Source: Legionellales bacterium UBA4759
GTDB taxonomy: Bacteria > Pseudomonadota > Gammaproteobacteria > Legionellales > Legionellaceae
Assembly: GCA_002403515.1 (NCBI GenBank)
Contig: DHHZ01000124.1
Location: forward strand, 1 to 46,718
Reading direction: 5' to 3'
Length of the DNA: 46,718 bases
Shown: one piece after another, positions 8,052 through 16,200 of the stretch
Layout: the number at the start of each line of letters is the position of its first letter
How positions within the stretch are numbered: the stretch's first letter is position 1
Made by a program: the position numbers and the translations under genes
Notes under the pieces: model-generated
The model's input: the letters and a program-made list of their open reading frames with translations, nothing else
The model's database searches: none
Told to the model about the DNA's origin: nothing

Positions 8052-10461
8052 ATTTTTCTCCAGTTAGCAACGTATTATTCAATTTCACTTCAATATCATT
8101 GAAATCAAACACATCTACTTGGAGCGCATCATAACGCGCTGCCTCAGCAATTAAAATAGCTTGTTTTTCAGATTCTAATATATGACGTTTGGCCACCTGC
8201 TCATCCAAATATGCCTCGATTTCATGGAACTTGTATTTGCGAATATCTACTAATTTTTCATAGACCGGCCTTAAATCTAAATATTGCTGCAATGCCAATT
8301 CCATTCTATCAATGGGTTGATTGGCCTGTCCTGATAAATAAATTTTATCGCGTAAATAATCTCGATAGTCGCTGTCTTTAGACATCTCAAGTGCCAATGC
8401 CTTATCTAAGCTATCTTTTGGCATTTGGAAAGTTTGACCAAAAGGTGCTATCACCAATTTTAAAAATACACCAATAACACGACTAGGATATTCTCGGGTG
8501 AAGTCTATCATCGCTTTTTGTGCATTGGCAAAACAATATTTTAAAGCCCAATTTGCCTGAAGGGTCGCTAAATGGTCAAGAGATGTTTTTTTCTCTAAAT
8601 CCGCATAAACACCCAAGGCCATATAGAGATAAGAAAATGCATCTGCAAGACGTGCAGATAAACGTTCTTTTCGTTTAAGCTGCCCACCAAGAGTGACCAA
8701 TGCAAAATCGGCTAACCAAGAAAATGCATAACACAATCTTAAAAAGTTTTGTTTCTTAAATGGTGATGATGGCGCTTTGACTAATCGGCCACCTGTCCAA
8801 TTGGAGACAAAAGCTTTACAAAAAGCTCGTATAGAATACTGAACATGCTCCCAAAATACCTGTTGGAAAGCATCTTTGTCTTGATTACGAATCGCATAGA
8901 ATTCTCTTCGAATATAAGGATGACAGACCATAGAGCCTTGACCAAAAATTAACAAATTTCTGGACATGATATTTGCGCCCTCTACGGTAATTGAAATTGG
9001 AATGGCCTCATAGTGATGCAATAAATAATTACGAGGACCATCGACTACCGTACGCCCACCATGCACATCCATGGCATGATTTAAAACAACTCGCCCCAAT
9101 TCAGTATTAAAATATTTGGCAATTGCAGATACAACAGCTGGCTTTTTAAAAGCATCCACCGCGGCCAATGTAATCAATCGATTGGCATTAATTAAATATT
9201 GTAGGCCTGCAATTTGTGCCAACTTTTCTTGAATCCCTTCAAAATTTACGATTTCTGTATTAAATTGACGACGTAATCTAGAAAAAGCACCTGAGGTTAA
9301 ATAAGCGACACCCGATGATGCTGTTGCTAATGCGGGTAGAGAAATAGAACGGCCAATTGACAAGCACTCGACCAGCATATGCCACCCATTACCAGCCTGA
9401 GACTGACCACCTATGATTTGGCGAATTGGCACGATGATATCTTGCCCCTTCACAATCCCATTCATGAATGATTGTCCTGCTGGCAAATGTCTTGGTCCAA
9501 TTTCTAAATTGGCTATTTCACGATGTAATAAAATACAGGTAATCCCCTCTTGGCCAACACCATTTAACAGTTGTTCGGGGTCCTTCAAATTCACAGCGAC
9601 ACCAATTAATGTAGCGACTGGAGCTAAGGTAATCCAGCGCTTGTTTAAATTCAATCGAACCGACAATTCTTGATTGTGCATGCAAACCACGGCCTCTGAT
9701 TGGATTGAGGTTGCATCACTGCCTGCTTCTGGTTCTGTAAGCGCAAAACAAGGTATTTCAAAACCCTTTGCCAAGCGTGGTAAATAATATTGTTTTTGTT
9801 CTTGTGTGCCATAATGCATTAATAATTCACCTGGTCCCAAAGAGTTTGGCACCATGACTGTCACGGCAGCGGATGGAGAACGACTGGCAATTTTTAAAAT
9901 AATTTCGGAGTGCGCTCTGGCAGAAAAGCCTTTTCCACCATATTCTTTACTGATAACCAAGCCTAAAAAACCATTATCACGAATATAAGACCAAACTTCT
10001 GCAGGCAAATCGTGTAAACAATTGATTTCCCAATCATCGATCATGCCACACAAAGTCGATACCTCATCATTGAGATACTGTAATTCTTCTTGAGTAAGCT
10101 CAGTATGTGCTAATTTTAGATTATCCCAATTCATTTCTCCGGTAAAAATCATCTCTTCCAACCAGGCGTCCCCAGATTTTAAGGCTTGTTCTTCTGTGGG
10201 AGATAACTTAGGGATAAAATGTCCAAGATTATTATAAAAGAAAGTACTTATCCAACGCCGCCAATTGGTATCAATAGATAGAATATATGCAACAGCAAGC
10301 AAAGAATAGTAAATTGCTAAAAAAGACCAAGACCATTCAAACCCAAAAAAAGCAATAGCACCATAAACCAAAGCGCCAGAAAACCAAGCATTTTTTTGCA
10401 CATCCATTTGAATAGAAACAATGGTTGCAATGAAGAAGAGAAAAAGGCTCAACAATGTCAT
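8041..10461 (-). CDS. fadE: Acyl-CoA dehydrogenase FadE
   Basis: FadE catalyses the first, FAD-dependent step of fatty-acid beta-oxidation, forming trans-2-enoyl-CoA. The 806-residue length and layout match E. coli FadE rather than the short 380-residue dehydrogenases. There are hydrophobic N-terminal segments (about residues 2-17, 28-40, 45-62), the acyl-CoA dehydrogenase core with ALTEPEAGSDATS (240-252), and the TVEGAN motif whose Glu494 is the likely catalytic base. A long C-terminal extension follows. AAGGAT precedes the ATG. A perfect 10-bp inverted repeat immediately upstream partly covers this ribosome-binding site. A downstream gene overlaps by 11 bases. The hydrophobic N-terminus suggests membrane association. 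Confidence 0.93.
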   Translation of the reverse strand: MTLLSLFLFFIATIVSIQMDVQKNAWFSGALVYGAIAFFGFEWSWSFLAIYYSLLAVAYILSIDTNWRRWISTFFYNNLGHFIPKLSPTEEQALKSGDAWLEEMIFTGEMNWDNLKLAHTELTQEELQYLNDEVSTLCGMIDDWEINCLHDLPAEVWSYIRDNGFLGLVISKEYGGKGFSARAHSEIILKIASRSPSAAVTVMVPNSLGPGELLMHYGTQEQKQYYLPRLAKGFEIPCFALTEPEAGSDATSIQSEAVVCMHNQELSVRLNLNKRWITLAPVATLIGVAVNLKDPEQLLNGVGQEGITCILLHREIANLEIGPRHLPAGQSFMNGIVKGQDIIVPIRQIIGGQSQAGNGWHMLVECLSIGRSISLPALATASSGVAYLTSGAFSRLRRQFNTEIVNFEGIQEKLAQIAGLQYLINANRLITLAAVDAFKKPAVVSAIAKYFNTELGRVVLNHAMDVHGGRTVVDGPRNYLLHHYEAIPISITVEGANIMSRNLLIFGQGSMVCHPYIRREFYAIRNQDKDAFQQVFWEHVQYSIRAFCKAFVSNWTGGRLVKAPSSPFKKQNFLRLCYAFSWLADFALVTLGGQLKRKERLSARLADAFSYLYMALGVYADLEKKTSLDHLATLQANWALKYCFANAQKAMIDFTREYPSRVIGVFLKLVIAPFGQTFQMPKDSLDKALALEMSKDSDYRDYLRDKIYLSGQANQPIDRMELALQQYLDLRPVYEKLVDIRKYKFHEIEAYLDEQVAKRHILESEKQAILIAEAARYDALQVDVFDFNDIEVKLNNTLLTGEKYGG

Positions 10462-10469
10462 GACTTATC

Positions 10470-10497
10470 CTTAAGTATGAAAAGAATCATACTTAAG
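10470..10497 (-). promoter_or_regulatory. Perfect inverted repeat overlapping the fadE ribosome-binding site
   Basis: CTTAAGTATG (10470-10479) and CATACTTAAG (10488-10497) form a perfect 10-bp dyad with an 8-base loop, between epmB and fadE on the minus strand. In fadE mRNA the 3' arm contains the first bases of the AAGGAT ribosome-binding site, ending 8 bases before the ATG. There is no T-run after it, so it does not look like a classical terminator of epmB. It could be a repressor operator for a fatty-acid-responsive regulator, or an RNA hairpin gating translation. Confidence 0.6.
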
Positions 10498-10533
10498 ATG
10501 TTATCATAATCTTTGAAATTTACTAAGTACCCA

Positions 10534-11517
10534 TCATGAAATCAAAGTTTTATGAGGAATACCTGGAATTTCTTGTACCAATTTCGGAACAAGATATCCT
10601 GAGATTTGACTTTGGAACTGATGATATAATGCAATGGCATCTTGTTTTTCTATATCGAAATGCTTTGCCCCCTCAACCTTATCTAACAAATGCAGATAAT
10701 AAGGCATCACACCATAAGAAAATAACTTTTGACTCAATTCAACAAGCGTATTCACATGGTCATTAATTCCTTTGAGCAGCACAGATTGATTTAAAATAGT
10801 CCACCCATGTTGTTTTAAAGCTTTCACCACACTATGCACTTGGTCATCCAACTCTTGAGCATGATTACAATGTAAAACCATGACTTTCTGCCAACTGAAT
10901 TTATCCCAAATGGCCAACCATGGTTCATCAATTCTGCTGGGCAAAACAATAGGGATACGAGAATGAATACGAATCGTTTTGAGCGTCTGAACGTCTTGTA
11001 AAATTTCTAGAAGATGAGAAAAATTTTCATTGCTTAAGATTAAAGGGTCTCCACCACTTAAAATTAGCTCATTGACTTCCGGATGTTCCTGCAAATAATC
11101 TCGTAAATCTAACCACCCTTTTTTGCCAGGATTGTTATTTTGATAAGGGAAATGTCTTCTAAAACAATAGCGACAATGTACGGCACAAGCGCCTGTTAAA
11201 ACAAAAAGCACACGATTGTGGTATTTATGTATCAACCCAGGCATTGGATTGTAATGTTCTTCTTGTAGAGGATCTTTAGAATAAAGCGCTGAATTTTCCA
11301 GCTCATGAACGCTGGCTAAAACTTGTTGAAGAAGAGGGTCTTGTAGATTGCCTTTTTGCATACGCTCAGCAAAAGCCAAAGGCACACGGGTTTTAAATAA
11401 TTGTTCGGCATCGAAACAACCATGGTTTCTATCAATTTGTAAAAAATCCAATAAATCATTGACTTTACTGAATCCATTGACCAATTCTTGCTGCCAATTT
11501 GACATTAATACTCGCAT
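10534..11517 (-). CDS. epmB: EF-P beta-lysylation protein EpmB (lysine 2,3-aminomutase family)
   Basis: EpmB converts L-alpha-lysine to beta-lysine, which EpmA attaches to elongation factor P. This is a radical-SAM, PLP-dependent enzyme of 327 residues. The iron-sulfur motif CAVHCRYC (Cys111, Cys115, Cys118) is followed by LILSGGDPL and, near the C-terminus, YYLHLLDKVEGA and GYLVPKLVQEIPG. The short length and lack of the clostridial C-terminal extension fit EpmB. The gene is divergent from efp, as in E. coli. An alternative start at the fifth codon (11505) has a slightly better upstream GAG. EpmA is not in this window. Confidence 0.92.
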   Translation of the reverse strand: MRVLMSNWQQELVNGFSKVNDLLDFLQIDRNHGCFDAEQLFKTRVPLAFAERMQKGNLQDPLLQQVLASVHELENSALYSKDPLQEEHYNPMPGLIHKYHNRVLFVLTGACAVHCRYCFRRHFPYQNNNPGKKGWLDLRDYLQEHPEVNELILSGGDPLILSNENFSHLLEILQDVQTLKTIRIHSRIPIVLPSRIDEPWLAIWDKFSWQKVMVLHCNHAQELDDQVHSVVKALKQHGWTILNQSVLLKGINDHVNTLVELSQKLFSYGVMPYYLHLLDKVEGAKHFDIEKQDAIALYHQFQSQISGYLVPKLVQEIPGIPHKTLIS

Positions 11518-11530
11518 TTTTTGTAAATAA

Positions 11531-11560
11531 TTGATAAGCTGGTGACAATTTTTCTATAAG
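11531..11560 (+). promoter_or_regulatory. Candidate sigma-70 promoter for efp
   Basis: TTGATA at 11531-11536 and TATAAG at 11555-11560 are separated by 18 bases (CTATAA would give 17). Transcription would begin about 20-25 bases before the efp ATG. GGAG at 11580-11583 is a good ribosome-binding site. The region is the epmB-efp divergent intergenic space. Confidence 0.5.
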
Positions 11561-11589
11561 CGTACATCATAACATATTTGGAGTAAAAA

Positions 11590-12159
11590 ATGGCTGAAAT
11601 TGGTAGCAATGACTTAAAAAAAGGTCAAAAAATCATGGTCGATAATGACCCATGTAATGTTTTAGAATGTGAATTTGTTAAACCTGGTAAAGGCCAAGCA
11701 TTTACTCGTATCAAAGTACGTAACTTAAAAACTGGTCGAGTTATTGAACGCACTGTAAAATCAGGCGATAGTTTCCCGACTGCAGACGTTGTAGACGTTG
11801 AAATGACCTTCTTGTATTTTGATGGTGAGCTATGGCACTTCATGGTACCGGATACTTTTGAACAATATGCAGCAGATGCAAGTGCCTTGGAAAATGCAAA
11901 AATCTGGATTAAAGAACAAGATTTATGTGTAGTCACACTATACAACAACCAGCCTTTGGATGTTGCACCACCTAATTTCGTGGTTTTAAAAATTACAGAA
12001 ACTGATCCTGGCGTACGTGGCGATACCTCAGGTGGTGGTGGAAAACCTGCAACATTAGAAACAGGTGCAGTAGTACGTGTACCATTATTTGTTCAAACCG
12101 ACGAACTTATTAAAGTCGACACTCGTAATGGTGAATACGTGTCACGAGCTAGAGATTAA
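11590..12159 (+). CDS. efp: Elongation factor P
   Basis: EF-P enters ribosomes stalled at polyproline stretches and promotes peptide bond formation. The 189-residue protein has the three-domain length of the family. The loop KPGKGQAF carries Lys34, the residue modified with beta-lysine in species with EpmA/EpmB, and epmB lies back to back with it. The C-terminal domain contains GDTSGGGGKPATLETG and ends in the usual DTRNGEYVSRA. The start has GGAG at 6-base spacing. The stop codon overlaps the stop of the convergent small lipoprotein gene within a 12-bp palindrome. Confidence 0.97.
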   Translation: MAEIGSNDLKKGQKIMVDNDPCNVLECEFVKPGKGQAFTRIKVRNLKTGRVIERTVKSGDSFPTADVVDVEMTFLYFDGELWHFMVPDTFEQYAADASALENAKIWIKEQDLCVVTLYNNQPLDVAPPNFVVLKITETDPGVRGDTSGGGGKPATLETGAVVRVPLFVQTDELIKVDTRNGEYVSRARD

Positions 12160-12410
12160 TCTCCTGGCCCGTAACCTTGGTTATATCCTGTATAATAGTA
12201 GTAACGTGGGTTCCAAAAAGATGGTCCATAGCCATTGAGGTACCCACCATAACCGCCAAAGCCTGTGGAGTATCCCGTAAAACCCGGACTATAATCTTTG
12301 GAATTGGGTTTAAATTCAACCTGATCATTGACTTCCTGATCAATCATACATCCGCTGGCGCTCATTACAACCAGTGCCACTAAAGCCCAACAACGATATC
12401 GCGCTTTCAT
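12156..12410 (-). CDS. Small Gly/Tyr-rich putative lipoprotein
   Basis: The 84-residue product begins with a basic N-terminus and hydrophobic stretch ending in SASGC, a relaxed lipobox with Cys21 as the probable lipidated residue. The mature part is rich in Gly, Tyr, Asn and Pro (YYYYTGYNQGYGPG at the end) and has no recognisable domain, so it is probably disordered or adhesive at the cell surface. No function can be given. The last codons overlap efp on the opposite strand. A plausible promoter lies at 12450-12478. Confidence 0.65.
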   Translation of the reverse strand: MKARYRCWALVALVVMSASGCMIDQEVNDQVEFKPNSKDYSPGFTGYSTGFGGYGGYLNGYGPSFWNPRYYYYTGYNQGYGPGD

Positions 12411-12449
12411 GATTCACTCTTTGTTGTAAAACGAAACCTTTATGATTGA

Positions 12450-12478
12450 AGTATAGTCAAGAAAAAAAAAATTGCTAA
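12450..12478 (-). promoter_or_regulatory. Candidate promoter for the small lipoprotein gene
   Basis: Read on the minus strand, TTAGCA (12478-12473) is followed after 17 bases by TATACT (12455-12450). The start codon lies 40 bases further on, at 12410. The A/T tract between the elements could aid promoter bending. Called by eye. Confidence 0.38.
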
Positions 12479-12484
12479 AAAATT

Positions 12485-13210
12485 CTAGGCTTGCTTTAAC
12501 ATTTGTATTTGGGGATACAATTGATTAAATCCTGCCTCAACATTGATATAGTGCTTTCTTTTAAATACAACGGACATTGAACCATCATCTTGCGCGCTGG
12601 GTGACTGCTGTACAACATTAAAACCCAATTGTTTATATCGACTAAAATCCTGCATTCGGGTTACCAAATAAAAATTTCGATAATACACCGCTTTCCGATA
12701 ATATAATTCTTTAGCATCTGCTGCCAAGGAGTGTTTGGGCAGATAATCTAAAAGGGAATATTCTTGATTGTTATGCACTGCGATAACTTTGCCATTGGGT
12801 ATGGTTTTCAAAACCTGATGGGCAAAGTTTTCAATGACAGTGACTGCTGCAGGATGATAACAATGATGTTGTTTAAGCGTTTTAATAATGCCTTTTCTGG
12901 TGTAAATGCGATTGGGATCAAACTCATAATGTCGGCCTTGATAATCAAATTCAATATCACGAGTTTTAGCATGCTGTAAAAAAATAACCTGACCACCGTT
13001 TAAAGACGCTACTTGTCGTGCGGCTCTTAAAGCCGTGGTTTCATTAGCATGGACATGAACAAAGACTTTCCCTGGCCCATAATCTTCATGGACAATTTTA
13101 ACAGTTTTATTCCCTAGGTTGACCGCAGTGACATCAATATTTCGTCGATGATAAGCACAACCAGGTAATGTCGTCATGACTGACAAAAAAACTAAAAGCC
13201 TAAGCCTCAT
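12485..13210 (-). CDS. Putative lipoprotein with M14 zinc-carboxypeptidase-like residue pattern
   Basis: The 241-residue product has a short signal sequence ending in LPGC (Cys18), consistent with a lipoprotein. I cannot assign a named family with certainty. Conserved-looking islands are HANE (54-57), FDPNR (97-101), AVHNN (144-148), DDGS (208-211) and INVEA (222-226). The order HxxE, Arg, His, Glu mirrors the zinc ligands, substrate arginine and catalytic glutamate of M14-type carboxypeptidases and aspartoacylases. A periplasmic or surface hydrolase acting on peptide or amide bonds is therefore plausible, but this is inference. The gene follows the giant protein gene by 8 bases and is probably co-transcribed with it. 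Confidence 0.7.
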   Translation of the reverse strand: MRLRLLVFLSVMTTLPGCAYHRRNIDVTAVNLGNKTVKIVHEDYGPGKVFVHVHANETTALRAARQVASLNGGQVIFLQHAKTRDIEFDYQGRHYEFDPNRIYTRKGIIKTLKQHHCYHPAAVTVIENFAHQVLKTIPNGKVIAVHNNQEYSLLDYLPKHSLAADAKELYYRKAVYYRNFYLVTRMQDFSRYKQLGFNVVQQSPSAQDDGSMSVVFKRKHYINVEAGFNQLYPQIQMLKQA

Positions 13211-13218
13211 TATATTTT

Positions 13219-16200
13219 TTATTTCCTTCTTAATGCTTCTCGTGTTGAGGAAGAATGCTCTGTAGGTGACGAAAAAAATGTATCTAAGGTAGCTCTTACA
13301 TCCAATTTAACATCCTTGGCTTTTAAATCCAATGTTTCAATCAATTGGGCATTGTAACGCTGAAACTCATCCATCACACGAATTTTTGGATAAAATACAT
13401 TTATTAAACTAATAACACATTTTATCAAATAATACATTAAAGAAAATATATAATAAGTGGGATACCAGCTTGATTTCTTACTTGATACTAGTTTTTGATG
13501 TAAAAAAGGACCCCGTAATGTATCTTCAAAAGCCCTGGTGAGCGCAGTAACATCTTCAAAGGTTTCATTCAATTTGGTTTTTAACACTGAAATTTGCGCC
13601 AGCTTTTCACCAATTAAATCATGAGTTAACGATGCATAGTAAACTTTTATTTTAAAGAAATATTCGATATGAATTCCAAACTTATAAAAATAAGCGGCCC
13701 ATGTCTCAGTAGTTTTCGTTAATTCGTTTTCCAGTCGCTTTAAATCTTTTTGAATACCTTCTAAATACGCTTGATATTCATTTAATGTTTTGAACAAATC
13801 ATTAACCTTTTTAAGCTCATGCTGCTTATCTTGCATATACTCACTAACATATATAGATAGATGGCTTTTATAAACTAAATCGGTTGGAAATTGCACCTCA
13901 TGCCCAGTATCATCTTTTCGCTTAATCTCCTGATAGATATCATCTTTTAATTCAGATGGATTGGTCTGTGAACCGACTTGACGAATGATCTCTTTCTCCA
14001 TAAAGTTGGCAATAACTTTTAGTGCTTGTTCATCACTCAAAAATTTGAATTCCGTTTTTAATAAATGACAATATTCACGAGCTGATTTCTTAAACGTATC
14101 AAAAATCAATGCTTTAAACTTTAGTTCTTCTTCTTCTAAGGCCAATTGATGGCGTCTGTCTAAAATTTCTAGATTTTCTGCAGCATCAGGTAATGCAAGT
14201 ATTGCCTTTCTTCTAGTTTGAAGGGAAGTCTTCTCATCTTTTAAACGTCTTGGAATATTCAATGGACTTGCTGACAACTCACCAGAAAACTCGTAAGAAA
14301 ATGCAAGTAATTGTTTTTCAATCAAATTAGCTAACAAACCAGGCTTCAAACCAAGCTCAATTTCAAACTGATCAATATGAGTTAAAAATGGGGTAATTAT
14401 ATACTCTCTTAAATCGCCCACACGTGATGCAGAGTTCTTTCTTAACTCAACAAGTGATTGTCTTAATCGAGATAAAAGTATTGAATAGACTTTAATAATC
14501 CGTATACCAAATAACGATGAACCTTGTTTCATTAAAGTGTAATCATTAATGATTTGTTTATTACCTAAATGCAGTCTTTTAAGTTCTTTTACGCGATAAT
14601 CCAGAAGTTCAAATTCTTGTAAAGTGCCCGACACAGATTCTTTAATAGCCGCCATTAATTTCTCAAAATTTTGCTCATTGACCTGTCCCTGAAAATTCAA
14701 ATACAACTGTTGAATATCACTTCTCAGGAAAATATTCACGATTTGAGGAAACTTCAATAGGTCCTCGTCGCTTAATTCGCTCCAACGAACAAAACCACAA
14801 TGGATTCGTTTTTGATGAAGCTCTAGAAGCAAGTCTTCTTCAAAATCAGATTGATAAGAGACCAAAGCATATTTTCTTTCACCTTTACTTTCTTGAACCT
14901 CTATGAATTTAATAAGGTTTACCTCTTGGGTTGTTCTTGCTAAAGGTGGTTTGGCAAGAACGCCATCAATCAAGCGTTTGTCTTTTGGAGTCATCTCAAA
15001 TGGATAACCACTGATATATCTAAAGTAAGTCTTTTTGAAAAGGACTTCTTCATCAGATAGCCCCTGATTGCAAAACTCAAATTCACCGCTAGCGTTTTGT
15101 TTATAAAGCTCTTTCACTGCGCGCTCTTCTGAGCTCAATGCACCTTCTGCTTTTTGAAAAATATCTCGCAAACCAGTCATTTTTGCAGCATTGAGTTTTA
15201 ATCTTTTTGGTGATCTAGCTTGCTCATACGCATCCTTAATAAGTAGTTCTGATAAAGTTACTGATGCGCTATCGCGTTTTAATTTTTGAATAATTGCAGT
15301 ATATTGAGCGTGCAAGGGTTTCAAAACTTTTTTTATTTGGGTGTTTTTTTCACCAAGTTCTTGGTAATAGGTTTTCAACATACTACGTTGTCGAATTAAT
15401 TTTAAATTTTTCTGTCTTGTTCTTTCAATTAGACTTTTATCCAAGGACGACAACTCTTTACTGCTCATCAACTTTAAAATAATCCCCTCAACATCACTGA
15501 GTTCAGAGGTTCTTTTCTGTCTTTTCTTTTCCATAATTCTAAAAAACAACTGATTACGGTTTTCTAAAATCAGGTCAAACTCCATCTCTTTTTGAGCGAG
15601 TTTTTTGGTAAGTTGATGCATTAACTTATTTTGAATAGCATATTGAATAGCTTTAAAAGGAGTTTTGTTGGTTTCCAAAAGCCGAGATAATGTTTTTAAT
15701 TCTACCGACTGCACAAAAATTCTTGTTCTAAGCAGCGCAATTTCTTCTCTATAACTTTTATAGATAGATATTTTTTGGGCTTCATGAAATTGAGTTAAAA
15801 TAAATTGTGGATTCGCCATCAATGCATCCGTTCGCCTTTGAACTTCATGAGAAAGAGCACCTCTAAAAATATAATCTCGTATTTCTGGTTTTTCAAAAAC
15901 ATCCGTAATCGCCTTATGCGCAATTAAGGTTGTTGTTAATAAAGGTGAGGCCTGAATATCTCTTATGCCATAAATTCTTGAATATCGTCTAAATGTCTGA
16001 AGAGCTGTTTGATAATGGAATACTTGATTGAAAGATTTCAATAAGGCTGTTCTTGGCTTTTGACCTAATGAAAAATCTATAAATTGAAGCAAATCACCGA
16101 TTGAGTTGACTCGAATCATGATTTCAGAAATAGCCTTGGTGTTATTCACATCATAACGTTTTTGTTGTTCGAAGCCTAAGTACAACTGCTCTAAATAAAA

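Noticed and set aside
11625..11948. 107-codon open frame antisense to efp
   Set aside because: Composition is that of an antisense shadow of a highly conserved gene, with no ribosome-binding site or recognisable protein.
12177..12383. Open frame opposite the small lipoprotein gene
   Set aside because: The minus-strand product has a signal sequence with lipobox Cys; the plus-strand frame shows no start signals or protein features.
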